Part shown: piece after piece, positions 1 to 9,472 of the stretch
Layout of the letters: each line of letters starts with the position of its first letter
How positions within the stretch are numbered: the stretch's first letter is position 1
NCBI RefSeq assembly: GCF_041927875.1
Contig: NZ_JBHFHN010000004.1
Direction: 5' to 3' (one strand)
Source: Paracoccus sp041927875
GTDB lineage: Bacteria > Pseudomonadota > Alphaproteobacteria > Rhodobacterales > Rhodobacteraceae
Length of the DNA stretch: 64,000 nt
Notes under the pieces: generated by a model
What the model was told of the DNA's origin: nothing
The model's database searches: none
Seen by the model: only the letters and a program-made list of their open reading frames with translations
Translations under genes and position numbers: made by a program

Positions 1-213
1 GGAACCCGTCTGATAGCGGGGCAAGCACTCATCCTTGCCAACCGTCCGGTCGAGGACGTGATGCGGAACGTCGACGCGCCGACCGACGTCGTTATGCCGA
101 CGCGGGGCGCGTCACTGCCTGCCACATACCGTCGTCTTGCGAGTGCCCTTGGAGCCAGGCGCAGGCAAGGGCAGCGTCTTTGCGCCCTACGAGTTTGTCA
201 GCGACAGGTTTGA
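1..213 (+). other. Unidentified left edge, possible C-terminal gene fragment
   Basis: One reading frame is open from the first base to a TGA at 211-213, about 70 codons entering from outside the window. The peptide contains RPVEDVMRNVDAP and ends in an Arg-rich tail. I do not recognise the family. The next ~115 bases, up to the MarR gene end, also show nothing supportable. It could be the end of a real gene, a decayed mobile-element end, or an open frame by chance in GC-rich DNA. Confidence 0.2.
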
Positions 214-328
214 TCGACTTGGCGTGGATCGACCCGCGTTACCGCCTGTAGCCTTTAGGCTGAGCACGGCAGGTCGGCATGGAGCTTCTCCGCGGCCTTT
301 GGCGCCCATCAACCATGCTGGTCCCGCG

Positions 329-856
329 CTACAGCGAGGCCGCCGCCCGCGCTGCCTGATCATAGGCGCCCGACAGCGCACGCATCAGCCGCGCCAGTTC
401 GGACAGGTCGGCCGGCGAAAAGCCGATGTCGCGCGCATTGCTTAGCAGCAGCGCCTCGCGCACCTCGGCATAGCGGGTGCAGATCTGAGCACCCTCGGGC
501 GTCGTCATCACGGTCTTTTCCTTGCCCCGTCGACCCGCTGTCACCAGCCCCTGCGCGGCCAGCTTTTTCAGGGCATAGCTGACCAGATGCGTGTCCTCGA
601 TATTCAGCAGCAGGCAAATCTGCGCCTGGGTCTTGGGCCGGTCGCGGTGCTGAACCAGATGCAGCACCTGCACCTCAAGCGGGGTCATGCCGGGCATCCC
701 GGCGGCGGCGGCGCAATTGACCATCCAGCGGGTAAAGGCGTTCACGCACATCGTCTGGGCGAACTCGACCTCGGACAGGGCCGGCAGCGATGATTTCGCC
801 AGATGCGCGGCCAGAACCACCGGGCCCACATTCGCGCGTTGCTGTTCGTCGGTCAT
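329..856 (-). CDS. MarR-family winged-helix transcriptional regulator
   Basis: This 175-residue protein is a predicted DNA-binding regulator of the MarR type. The central part (about residues 50-140) fits a MarR winged helix: a stretch around MTPLEVQVLHLVQHRD, a recognition-helix region around LVSYALKKLAAQGLV, and a basic wing GRRGKEKTVMTTPEG. The N-terminal 45 residues and C-terminal helix would form the dimer interface. It is divergent from the oxoprolinase/hydantoinase gene, and an inverted repeat at 893-917 lies between them. The usual MarR arrangement would have it repress itself and that neighbour, with a ligand related to the enzyme's substrate. The family call is by eye; the target and ligand are inferred. 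Confidence 0.8.
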   Translation of the reverse strand: MTDEQQRANVGPVVLAAHLAKSSLPALSEVEFAQTMCVNAFTRWMVNCAAAAGMPGMTPLEVQVLHLVQHRDRPKTQAQICLLLNIEDTHLVSYALKKLAAQGLVTAGRRGKEKTVMTTPEGAQICTRYAEVREALLLSNARDIGFSPADLSELARLMRALSGAYDQAARAAASL

Positions 857-892
857 GATGTTGCGCGTCCTTGCATTTCCGGTCCAGCCTTC

Positions 893-917
893 TTGACTAA
901 TGATGATATTTTGTCAA
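893..917. promoter_or_regulatory. Inverted repeat, candidate MarR operator
   Basis: The arms TTGACTAA and TTTGTCAA match at 7 of 8 positions across a 9-base centre. The site sits in the 87-base divergent region between the MarR start (856) and the oxoprolinase start (944), in a patch clearly richer in A/T than its surroundings. Size and symmetry suit a MarR-type dimer. TTGAC on either strand could also act as part of a -35 element. Confidence 0.5.
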
Positions 918-943
918 CGATTTACATGTACAGCGGGGGCAAC

Positions 944-3900
944 ATGGTGACAACATCAGATCTGATCGACGCCGGACCGGGGCAGTGGGATTTCTGGATC
1001 GACCGCGGCGGCACCTTTACCGATATTGTCGGCCGCGCCCCCGATGGCAGCCTGCATCCGCGAAAGTTATTGTCGGAAAATCCCGGTGTCTATGACGATG
1101 CCGCGATCGAGGGAATCCGCCGCCTGCTGGGTGGCCAGATCGACCCGGCGCGGATCGGCACGGTCAAGATGGGCACGACGGTCGCCACCAACGCGCTGCT
1201 GGAACGCAAGGGCGAGCCGGTGGCGCTGCTGATCACGCGCGGTTTTCGCGATGCCCTGCGCATCGCCAGCCAAGCCCGGCCCGACATTTTCGCCAAGGAA
1301 ATCCTGCTGCCCGAACAGCTTTACGACCAGGTGATCGAGGTCGACGAACGCCTGCGCGCCGATGGCAGTGTCGAGACGGCGCTGGACGCCCAAGCGCTGC
1401 GCCCGCAACTGGCAGCGCTGCGCGATCAGGGCTATCGGGCGGTGGCGATCGTGCTAATGCACGCCTGGCAGAACCCGGTGCATGAGATCGCCTTGGCCGA
1501 TCTGGCGCGCGACATGGGCTTTGCGCAGGTCAGTGCCAGCCATCAGGTCAGCCCCTTGGTCAAGCTGATCGGGCGCGGCGATACAACGGTGGTCGATGCC
1601 TATCTGTCGCCGATCCTGCGCCGCTATGTCGCGCGGGTGCAGGCCGCGCTTGGCGCCACGCCGCCGGGTCAGCCGGGGCCGGTGCTGCAATTCATGATGT
1701 CCAGCGGCGGCCTGACCGCCGCCGAGGCGTTCCAAGGCAAGGATGCGATCCTGTCCGGCCCGGCCGGCGGCGTGGTCGGCATGGTCGAGACCGCCGCGCA
1801 GGCCGGGTTCGATCACGTCATTGGCTTTGACATGGGCGGCACCTCGACCGATGTGGCCCATGCGGCGGGCGAATACGAACGCGCCTTTGACACCGAGGTC
1901 GCGGGCGTGCGCATCCGCGCCCCGATGATGCGCATCCACACCGTCGCGGCGGGCGGCGGCAGCATCCTTCACGCGCAACAGGGCCGGTTCCGCGTTGGTC
2001 CCGACAGCGCCGGGGCCGACCCCGGCCCGGCCTGCTATCGTCGCGGCGGGCCGCTGACCGTGACCGATGCCAATGTCATGCTGGGCAAGCTGAACCCCGA
2101 ATACTTTCCGGCGATCTTCGGCCCCGGCCAGGATCAACCGCTGGACCGCGACACCGTGGCGGACCGCTTTGCCCGGATCGCCGCCGACACCGGCATGACC
2201 CCCGAGGATGCCGCCGAAGGCTTCATCCGCATCGCCGTCGACAATATGGCCAATGCGGTCAAGAAGATCAGCGTGCAGCGCGGCCATGATGTGACGCGCT
2301 ATTTGCTGAACAGCTTTGGCGGCGCCGGCGGCCAGCACGCCTGTCTGGTGGCCGACGCCCTGGGGATGACCACGGTGCTGATCCATCCGCTGTCGGGCCT
2401 GCTGTCTGCCTATGGCATTGGCCTGGCGCGGGTGCGCGTCAGCCGTCAGCGCGGGCTGGTGGTGCCGTTGGGTGATGCTTCGGTGGCGGCGGTGCTGGCC
2501 GATCTGCGCGATCAGGTCGATGCCGATCTGGCGGCGCAAGGCGTGACCGGGGCCGAGCATGGCGAGCGGCTGCACCTGCGCTATGACGGCACCGACACCG
2601 CGCTGCACATCCGTTGGATGGGCGACGTCGCCGCCGCCCGCGCCGCCTTCGAGGCCGCGCATCGGGCGCAATTCGGCTTTGTCAGCCCTGACCGCGCGAT
2701 CATCGTCGAGGCCGCCGAGGTCGAGGGCGTCGAGATCCGCGCGGATGACGCCGCCCCCGGCGCGGCGACCGAGGCCCCCGATCGCCTTCTGCCCGCCACC
2801 CGCCACGCGCGGCTGTATTCCGGCGGCAGCTGGCATGACGCCGGGGTGTGGCGGCGCGATGAGCTGTCGCCCGGCGACGTGATCCGCGGCCCCGCGCTGC
2901 TGATCGAGCCGAACCAGACCATCGTCGTCGAACCCGGCTGGCAAGCCCATCTCCGCCAGCCCGACCACATCCTGCTGACGCGCCATCAGCCCATCACCCG
3001 CCAGCAGGCCGCCGGGACCGCCGCCGATCCGATCCTGCTTGAGGTGTTCAACAACCTGTTCATGAATATCGCCGAACAGATGGGGCTGGCGCTGCAAAAT
3101 ACCGCGCAGTCGGTCAACATAAAGGAAAGGCTGGATTTTTCCTGCGCCGTCTTTGACGCCGATGGCGCGTTGGTGGCCAATGCACCGCATGTGCCGGTGC
3201 ATCTGGGCAGCATGGACCGCAGCGTCGAAACCGTGATCCGGCAGAACACGGGCGACATCCGCCCCGGCGATGTCTTTGCCCTGAACGCGCCCTATAACGG
3301 TGGCACGCACCTGCCTGACATCACGGTGATTTCCCCGGTTTTTCAAGGGAATAGGATCATCTTCTGGGTTGCCTCGCGCGGGCATCACGCCGATGTGGGC
3401 GGCACCGCGCCGGGATCCATGACCCCGCTGGCCACCACGGTTGAGGAGGAGGGGGTGCTGATCGACAACCTGCTGCTGGCGCGCGACGGCACCTTCCGCG
3501 AGGACGCGGTGCGCGCGCTGCTGACCGGTCATCGCTATCCCGCCCGCAACCCCGATCAGAACGTGGCCGACCTGCGCGCCCAGATCGCGGCGAACGAACG
3601 CGGCATGGCTGAATTGCGTCGGATGGTCGACGACTTCGGCCTGCCTGTCGTGCAGGCCTATATGGGCCATGTCCAGGATAACGCCGCCGAGGAGGTTCGT
3701 CGTCTGATCAGCCGCCTGTCGGACTGCGCCTATGACTATCCGACCGACACCGGCCAGGTGATCCGGGTGCGCATCACCGTCGACCGGGATGCGCGGCAAG
3801 CGACGGTCGATTTCACCGGCACCTCGGATGCGATGGCCAACAATTTCAACGCGCCCGAGCCGGTGACGCGCGCCGCCGTCCTTTACTGCTTCCGTGTGAT

Positions 3901-4561
3901 GGTTGAGGCGCCGATCCCGATGAATGCCGGCTGCCTGCGCCCGATCCGTATCATCGTGCCACCGGGGTCGATGCTGTCGCCGCGTTACCCGCGCGCCGTG
4001 GTGGCCGGCAATGTCGAGACCAGCCAGCATGTGACCAACGCGATCTTTGGCGCGCTTGGGGCGATGGCCAATTCGCAGGGCACGATGAACAACCTGACCT
4101 TTGGCAACGACCGCTATCAGTATTACGAAACCCTCTGTTCGGGCAGCCCGGCGGGGCAGATGAACGACGGTCGCGGCTTTGCGGGCACGGCTGGGGTGCA
4201 GGTCCACATGACGAACTCGCGCCTGACCGACCCCGAGATCCTGGAGATGCGCTATCCGGTCGTGTTGGAGAACTTCGCCCTGCGCCCCGGTTCCGGCGGG
4301 GGCGGGGCCTTTGCCGGGGGCGATGGCACGATCCGGACCATCCGCTTTCTGGAAAGGATGGATTGCGCGATCCTGTCCAGCCATCGCAATCGTGCGCCGC
4401 AGGGCATCGGGGGTGGCGGCGACGGCCAGCCCGGACGAACCGAGGTGCGCCGCGCCGATGGCCGGGTTGAGGTTCTGGCCGCCTGCGCCCAGACGGTGCT
4501 GGAGCCGGGTGAGGCGGTGACGCTGATCACGCCCACGCCGGGGGGGTATGGCCGGGGCTAA
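944..4561 (+). CDS. Fused 5-oxoprolinase / hydantoinase (HyuA-HyuB)
   Basis: The 1205-residue protein belongs to the ATP-dependent 5-oxoprolinase/N-methylhydantoinase family, which opens 5-oxoproline, hydantoin or similar cyclic amides. The N-terminal half (about 15-690) is HyuA-like: a phosphate-binding motif DRGGTFTDIVG near residue 20, then GFDMGGTSTDVAH and GGAGGQHACLVADALGM. The second half (about 695-1205) is HyuB-like, starting around LLEVFNNLFMNIAEQMG and including NAPYNGGTHLPDITV. The length matches fused single-chain 5-oxoprolinases rather than split HyuA/HyuB. The ATG at 944 begins just before the HyuA homology; an in-frame ATG at 926 is possible. Substrate cannot be read from sequence. 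Regulation by the divergent MarR protein is inferred. Confidence 0.88.
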   Translation: MVTTSDLIDAGPGQWDFWIDRGGTFTDIVGRAPDGSLHPRKLLSENPGVYDDAAIEGIRRLLGGQIDPARIGTVKMGTTVATNALLERKGEPVALLITRGFRDALRIASQARPDIFAKEILLPEQLYDQVIEVDERLRADGSVETALDAQALRPQLAALRDQGYRAVAIVLMHAWQNPVHEIALADLARDMGFAQVSASHQVSPLVKLIGRGDTTVVDAYLSPILRRYVARVQAALGATPPGQPGPVLQFMMSSGGLTAAEAFQGKDAILSGPAGGVVGMVETAAQAGFDHVIGFDMGGTSTDVAHAAGEYERAFDTEVAGVRIRAPMMRIHTVAAGGGSILHAQQGRFRVGPDSAGADPGPACYRRGGPLTVTDANVMLGKLNPEYFPAIFGPGQDQPLDRDTVADRFARIAADTGMTPEDAAEGFIRIAVDNMANAVKKISVQRGHDVTRYLLNSFGGAGGQHACLVADALGMTTVLIHPLSGLLSAYGIGLARVRVSRQRGLVVPLGDASVAAVLADLRDQVDADLAAQGVTGAEHGERLHLRYDGTDTALHIRWMGDVAAARAAFEAAHRAQFGFVSPDRAIIVEAAEVEGVEIRADDAAPGAATEAPDRLLPATRHARLYSGGSWHDAGVWRRDELSPGDVIRGPALLIEPNQTIVVEPGWQAHLRQPDHILLTRHQPITRQQAAGTAADPILLEVFNNLFMNIAEQMGLALQNTAQSVNIKERLDFSCAVFDADGALVANAPHVPVHLGSMDRSVETVIRQNTGDIRPGDVFALNAPYNGGTHLPDITVISPVFQGNRIIFWVASRGHHADVGGTAPGSMTPLATTVEEEGVLIDNLLLARDGTFREDAVRALLTGHRYPARNPDQNVADLRAQIAANERGMAELRRMVDDFGLPVVQAYMGHVQDNAAEEVRRLISRLSDCAYDYPTDTGQVIRVRITVDRDARQATVDFTGTSDAMANNFNAPEPVTRAAVLYCFRVMVEAPIPMNAGCLRPIRIIVPPGSMLSPRYPRAVVAGNVETSQHVTNAIFGALGAMANSQGTMNNLTFGNDRYQYYETLCSGSPAGQMNDGRGFAGTAGVQVHMTNSRLTDPEILEMRYPVVLENFALRPGSGGGGAFAGGDGTIRTIRFLERMDCAILSSHRNRAPQGIGGGGDGQPGRTEVRRADGRVEVLAACAQTVLEPGEAVTLITPTPGGYGRG

Positions 4562-4621
4562 GGCTTGCCTTGCGGGTCGGCGCGCGCCTATATCGCGCCG
4601 ACCCCGCCCGACAGGATCGCC

Positions 4622-5554
4622 ATGCGCCTGCCCCGTCTTGCCCAAGCTGTGATGCGTCTGGCCCTGCTGGTGGCGATCGCGCTGCCCGCGCAGGCGTTGC
4701 AGCCGCTGGAAACCGACAGCCGCGTGCTGGCGCCGCCGCCCGCGCGGGCCGAACGGCGCTGTTCGGGTGACGGGCATAGCTGCATTACGCTGGGGGCCTT
4801 TATCCCCGACACCTGCCGCGCGATTGAAACGCACGCCCGGCTGAATGCGCTCGACCCGCATTTTTTCGCCCGCCTCTTGTGGCGCGAAAGCCGCTTTGAT
4901 CCGGGCGCGATCAGCCCCGCGGGTGCGCTTGGCATCGCGCAATTCATGCCTGGCACAGCGCGCATCGTCGGGCTGGACGACCCGATGAACCCGGCCGAGG
5001 CGATCCGCTTTTCCGCCGCCTATCTATCCCGCCTGCGCGACCGGTTCGGCAATCTGGGCCTGGCTGCCGTCGCCTATAACGGCGGCGAGGATCGCGCCGC
5101 GCGGTTTATCGCCAAGGGTGGCCGGCTGCCCTATGAGACGCAGGACTATGTCCTGGCGATCACCGGCTTCACCGCCGAGGATTGGCGCGAATCGCCCCCC
5201 GCAAAGGTCGATCTGCGGCTGTCCAAGACCGACAGCTTTCATCAGGCCTGCGTGACCTTGGCCGCCAAGCGCCGCATCACCGAGTTCGCCACCCCCGAAC
5301 GGGTCTGGCCCTGGGGTGCGATTGTCGCCACCTCGACCAGCCGCGCCGGGGCGCAGCGTCAGGCCGACCGGATGCTGTCGCGTCTGCAACCGATCCTGGG
5401 CGGCAAAACCGTGTCCTATCATCGGCTTAAGCTGCGCGGGCGCGGGCGTTACATGCATACCGCCCAGGTCGGCTGGGATGATCGCAGCGATGCCTATGCG
5501 TTCTGCCAACTGCTGCGGGCGCGCGGCGGTGCCTGCATGGTGCTGAAAAACTAG
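4622..5554 (+). CDS. Lytic murein transglycosylase, SLT domain with C-terminal SPOR-like region
   Basis: This is a 310-residue exported muramidase-type enzyme. It begins with a signal peptide (hydrophobic core MRLALLVAIALPAQA). The Slt domain follows: the catalytic glutamate is in LWRESRFDP, then the typical GALGIAQFMPGTA and AVAYNGGEDRAARF. The last ~80 residues look SPOR-like (TSTSRAGAQRQADRMLSRL and a terminal GACMVL), which would target septal or denuded peptidoglycan. The ATG at 4622 is chosen because it directly precedes the signal peptide. It stands 120 bases before flgE, so a role in opening the cell wall for the flagellar rod is plausible, as for SltF in Rhodobacter; a general housekeeping role is also possible. 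Confidence 0.85.
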   Translation: MRLPRLAQAVMRLALLVAIALPAQALQPLETDSRVLAPPPARAERRCSGDGHSCITLGAFIPDTCRAIETHARLNALDPHFFARLLWRESRFDPGAISPAGALGIAQFMPGTARIVGLDDPMNPAEAIRFSAAYLSRLRDRFGNLGLAAVAYNGGEDRAARFIAKGGRLPYETQDYVLAITGFTAEDWRESPPAKVDLRLSKTDSFHQACVTLAAKRRITEFATPERVWPWGAIVATSTSRAGAQRQADRMLSRLQPILGGKTVSYHRLKLRGRGRYMHTAQVGWDDRSDAYAFCQLLRARGGACMVLKN

Positions 5555-5676
5555 GTTGAATGCGACGGATTTTGGATGGGTCGGCCAAGGATGAAAATCG
5601 TCGCCTGTTAGCACGGCCTTAACACCTGCTGGCGCATGGTCCGGTCCAAGGACTTTGCAGCAGAAAGGCGCATCCC

Positions 5677-6987
5677 ATGTCCATTTCGTCTTCGCTGAAC
5701 GCGGGTGTTGCGGGGCTGGCCGCGAATGCGACGCGGCTGGCGACCATTTCCGACAACATCGCCAACTCGGGAACCTACGGATACAAGCGCGCATCCGCCG
5801 ATTTCGAGGGGATGGTCATCAACCAGTCCCGCGGTGCCGGCGTCTATTCGGCGGGCGGGGTGCGGGCACATACCGCCCGGCTGGTCGATGAACGGGGCGC
5901 GCTCGTCTCGACCTCCAATGCGCTGGATTTGGCGGTGTCGGGGCGCGGGATGCTGCCGGTCGCGCCCTCGGTGACGCTGGACAATACCACCATGGGCGAC
6001 AAGCCGATGATGATGACCACAACCGGTGCCTTTCGCCCGGATTCCAAGGGGGTGTTGCGCACTGACACCGGACTTGTGCTGATGGGCTGGCCCGCCAATG
6101 CCGATGGCACCATCCCGGTGATGCCGCGCGATACCGTATCGGGGCTGCGCCCGGTGGTGGTGAATGCCAACCAGACGGCGGGCGATCCCACCACGGTGAT
6201 GGGCCTGGGCGTCAACCTGCCCGCCGTCGAAACCGAGGTCGGGGCCGCTGGCACCACGCTGCCGCTGTCGGTGGAATACTTCGGCAACCTCGGCACCTCC
6301 GAGACGCTGAACATCACCTTCAAGCCGACCGTGCCGACTGCGGGCGCGTCGAACACCTGGACGATGGTCATCAAGGACAGCGCTCAAGCCAATGCCGTGA
6401 TTGGTGAATACAAACTGGTCTTTGATGACAGTCGGGGCAGCGGCGGCACGCTGGCCTCGGTCACGCAGGTGGGTGGCGGCGCCTATGATCCGGCCACCGG
6501 AACGCTGGCGCTGTCGGTCAAGGGCGGGCCGCTGAAGATGACGATCGGCAAGCTGGGCGATCCGAACGGCCTGACGCAGTTGTCGAACAAGTTCGCGCCG
6601 ACCTCGATCACCAAGGATGGCTCACCCGTCGGCAACCTTACCGCCGTCGAGGTGGACGAAAAGGGCTATCTGCGCGCCACCTATGACACCGGCTTCATCC
6701 GCACCATCTATCAGGTGCCGCTGGTCGACGTGCCGAACCCCAATGGCCTGACCTCGCTCAGCAATCAGGTGTTTCAGGTGTCGCCCAGCTCGGGGTCGTT
6801 CTTCCTGTGGGATGCGGGTGACGGCCCGACCGGCGCGGTCGTCGGCTATGCGCGCGAAGGTTCCACGACCGATGTCGCGGCGGAACTGACCAACCTGATC
6901 CAGACGCAGCGCGCCTATTCGTCGAACGCGAAGGTGATCCAGACCGTCGACGAGATGCTTCAGGAAACCACGAATATCAAACGGTGA
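5677..6987 (+). CDS. flgE: Flagellar hook protein FlgE
   Basis: FlgE is the structural subunit of the flagellar hook, exported by the flagellar type III apparatus. The N-terminus MSISSSLNAGVAGLAANATR followed by LATISDNIANSGTYGYKR is the signature rod/hook D0 segment. The C-terminal helix contains NLIQTQRAYSSNAKVIQTVDEM, the matching D0 half. The 436 residues are within the normal FlgE range, with a variable middle (D1-D2). It is first in a tight run flgE-flgK-flgL-flgI, 12 bases before flgK. An AGAAAGG Shine-Dalgarno sequence precedes the ATG. The 120 bases upstream show no clear sigma-28 or sigma-54 promoter. Confidence 0.95.
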   Translation: MSISSSLNAGVAGLAANATRLATISDNIANSGTYGYKRASADFEGMVINQSRGAGVYSAGGVRAHTARLVDERGALVSTSNALDLAVSGRGMLPVAPSVTLDNTTMGDKPMMMTTTGAFRPDSKGVLRTDTGLVLMGWPANADGTIPVMPRDTVSGLRPVVVNANQTAGDPTTVMGLGVNLPAVETEVGAAGTTLPLSVEYFGNLGTSETLNITFKPTVPTAGASNTWTMVIKDSAQANAVIGEYKLVFDDSRGSGGTLASVTQVGGGAYDPATGTLALSVKGGPLKMTIGKLGDPNGLTQLSNKFAPTSITKDGSPVGNLTAVEVDEKGYLRATYDTGFIRTIYQVPLVDVPNPNGLTSLSNQVFQVSPSSGSFFLWDAGDGPTGAVVGYAREGSTTDVAAELTNLIQTQRAYSSNAKVIQTVDEMLQETTNIKR

Positions 6988-6999
6988 TAGGACACCAGG

Positions 7000-8454
7000 A
7001 TGAGCCTGTCGGGGTCACTTTCCAACGCATTGTCCGGGCTGACAGCCGCCGCACGGGCGACCGAGATCGTGTCCTCGAACATATCGAATGCGATGACCGA
7101 AGGTCACGCCCGGCGCGAGCTGCAACTTGCGCCCCGGCTGTTCGGGGGGCTTGGTGGCGGCGTTCAGGTGACAGGCGTCAAGCGCGTGGTCGACCAGTCG
7201 ATCCTGGGCGACCGGCGACTGGCCGACGCTGCGGTCGCCGATTCCAGATTGCGCTCGGACTTTCACAAGCAACTGGAACTGGCACTGGGCAGCCCGACAG
7301 TGCCGAACTCGATCTCTGGCCGGATCAGCACGTTGGACACCGCCCTGGTCGAGGCCGCCAGCCGCCCCGACAGTGAGGGGCGCCTGGCCTCCGTCATGAC
7401 GGCGGCGAATGACCTGGCCGCCAGCATCCGCAGCGTCGCCCAGCAGGTGTCGGACGCGCGGACGAATGCCGATCGCGCAATTTCCCGCGACGTGGACTTT
7501 GTCAACTCTACCCTCAAAAACCTGGATGAGATGAACGCCCGCATCCTGGCGCAGACCGCTGCGGGCCGCGATACCAGTGCATTGCTGGACCAGCGGCAGG
7601 CGATGATCGACGGCCTGTCCAAGGTGATCCCGGTCGTCGAAATGCCGCGCGACAACAACCAGATCGCGCTATTTTCCAAGGGTGGGGCCATTCTGCTGGA
7701 TGGAGGGCCTGCCGAACTTTCGTTCACTCCCAAGACCTATGTGACACCCGAGATGTCGCAGGCCCTGGGTGATCTGTCAGGCCTGAAGCTGAACGGGCAG
7801 GCGATCCCGACCGGGACCACCGGGATCCTGTCTGGTGGCAGCCTGGGCGCCGCATTCCAGTTGCGCGATGAGCTGGCGCCCGCTGCGCAGGTCCAGCTGG
7901 ATGCCGTCGCGCGCAACCTGATCGACCGCTTTGCGGCGCCCGGCCTTGATACGACGCGCCCGGCGGGGCAACCGGGGCTGTTCACGGACAAGGGCGCGGC
8001 CCTTGACCCGGCGAAAGAGCTGGGCCTTGCCAACCGTCTGACGACCAACGCGCTGCCCGATCCCGCGCGCGGTGGCGCCCTATGGCGGCTGCGCGACGGT
8101 CTGGGCGCGACCGCGCCCGGCGACGTCGGCAACGGCAGCCTGCTGTCGGCGCTGGATCGCGCGCTGAATACGCCGCAGGCACCCGCTTCGGGCAATTTCC
8201 TTGGGGCCGCCCGCTCGCTTTCGGGCGTCGCCGCGGATCTTCTGTCGCAAGTTTCGTCGCAGCGGCTGGGGGCCGAGGCTGACACGGCCTATGCCACAGC
8301 GCGGCAGGAAACATTGAAGACGCTGCACCTGTCGGACGGGGTGGATACCGACGCCGAAATGCAGCGCCTGCTGCAGATCGAACAGGCCTATGCGGCGAAT
8401 GCCCGCGTGGTTCAGACCATCGACGACATGCTGTCACAATTGCTGAGGTGGTAA
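7000..8454 (+). CDS. flgK: Flagellar hook-associated protein 1 FlgK
   Basis: FlgK forms the first layer of the hook-filament junction. The N-terminus LSNALSGLTAAARATEIVSS and NISNAMTEGHARRELQL is the family D0 motif; the C-terminus has LLQIEQAYAANARVVQTIDD. The 484-residue length is typical of alphaproteobacterial FlgK. The middle is helical and Ala/Asp/Arg rich, with no sign of truncation. It starts 12 bases after flgE and ends one base before flgL, so the genes are very probably cotranscribed and coupled in translation. Confidence 0.94.
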   Translation: MSLSGSLSNALSGLTAAARATEIVSSNISNAMTEGHARRELQLAPRLFGGLGGGVQVTGVKRVVDQSILGDRRLADAAVADSRLRSDFHKQLELALGSPTVPNSISGRISTLDTALVEAASRPDSEGRLASVMTAANDLAASIRSVAQQVSDARTNADRAISRDVDFVNSTLKNLDEMNARILAQTAAGRDTSALLDQRQAMIDGLSKVIPVVEMPRDNNQIALFSKGGAILLDGGPAELSFTPKTYVTPEMSQALGDLSGLKLNGQAIPTGTTGILSGGSLGAAFQLRDELAPAAQVQLDAVARNLIDRFAAPGLDTTRPAGQPGLFTDKGAALDPAKELGLANRLTTNALPDPARGGALWRLRDGLGATAPGDVGNGSLLSALDRALNTPQAPASGNFLGAARSLSGVAADLLSQVSSQRLGAEADTAYATARQETLKTLHLSDGVDTDAEMQRLLQIEQAYAANARVVQTIDDMLSQLLRW

Positions 8455-8455
8455 G

Positions 8456-9472
8456 ATGAACTTTGTTTCTGTCGGTGACATGGCCCGCGCCTTTCAACTT
8501 CGCCACCACAGCGGCGCGCTGAAAACGCAACTCGCCCAGCTTAGCGACGAACTGACGACCGGCCGCAAGCAGGACACGGCGGCGGCCCTGCGCGGCGACT
8601 TTACGACACTGGGCGGGGTCGAGGCCTCGCTCGCCTCACTGAAAAGCTACAAGGCGGCCGCTGCCGAGGCCACGCTCATGGTCGATACGATGCAGGCGGC
8701 GCTTGGCTCGATCCAGTCGATGACCGCCCGTGCAGGCCCCGCGCTAATCGCCTTTGCCACCACCGCGACACCGGAATCGATCAGCGCCAAGACGGCCGAT
8801 GTGCACGACAAGTTCATGCAGACGATTACCGCGCTGAACAGCAACGCCGGCGGGCGTTATGTGCTGTCAGGGGCCGCGACCGACCGCCGACCCGTTGCCG
8901 AGGGCGCTGACATTCTGGGTTGGCTGCGGACTGCAGTCAGCGGACAGCTAAGCGCCCGCGACATCGACACGGCGATTTCGGCCTGGTTCGATGCGCCGGC
9001 GGGCGGTGGCGGGTTCGTTGATCTGGCCTATCAAGGCTCGGCCAACCCGTTGACCGGCGTGCCCGTTGCGCCCGGCGATATCGTCGACCTGCCGGCGACC
9101 GCGACCAGCGCCGAGCTGCGTAACGTCCTGAAAGGGTTGGCGACCGGCGCCTTACTGGCCGAAGGGCTGCTGGCCGGCGACGACACCGAACGCGCGCGTC
9201 TGACACGGCTTGCGGGCGAACGCATCCTGTCGGCGGATGGCGGGCTGATCGCACTTCAGTCGCAACTGGGTCTCCGCCAGCAGTCGATCGGTGCCGCCGA
9301 AACCCGCAACGCCGCCGAGACCGCCACCATGTCCAAGGTGCGCAGCGCCCTGGCCGAGGCCGACCCCTATGACACCGCGACCGCGCTGGAGGCGGTGCGC
9401 GCCCAGATCGAAACGCTTCACTCCCTGACCGCGCGCAATGCGCGCCTGAGCCTGGCGAATTACCTGAAATGA
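8456..9472 (+). CDS. flgL: Flagellar hook-associated protein 3 FlgL
   Basis: A flagellin-like junction protein of 338 residues. The N-terminal helix has MARAFQLRHHSGALKTQL and LSDELTTGRKQDTA, as in FlgL/HAP3. The C-terminal helix (TALEAVRAQIETLHSLTARN) ends with the conserved-style ARLSLANYLK. Hook-filament junction function is established for the family. The ATG overlaps the end of flgK almost exactly, and the 3' end overlaps the flgI start by four bases (ATGA), which indicates a single transcript. Confidence 0.9.
   Translation: MNFVSVGDMARAFQLRHHSGALKTQLAQLSDELTTGRKQDTAAALRGDFTTLGGVEASLASLKSYKAAAAEATLMVDTMQAALGSIQSMTARAGPALIAFATTATPESISAKTADVHDKFMQTITALNSNAGGRYVLSGAATDRRPVAEGADILGWLRTAVSGQLSARDIDTAISAWFDAPAGGGGFVDLAYQGSANPLTGVPVAPGDIVDLPATATSAELRNVLKGLATGALLAEGLLAGDDTERARLTRLAGERILSADGGLIALQSQLGLRQQSIGAAETRNAAETATMSKVRSALAEADPYDTATALEAVRAQIETLHSLTARNARLSLANYLK

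Noticed and set aside
137..445. 102-codon plus-strand open frame at the left edge
   Set aside because: No recognisable family; it overlaps the 3' end of the MarR gene, and codons look random.
1454..4942. Very long open frame opposite the oxoprolinase gene (1162 codons, minus strand)
   Set aside because: It is the antisense of a recognisable full-length enzyme. High GC removes stop codons from this frame; the peptide is His/Arg/Gln-rich without any family signature.
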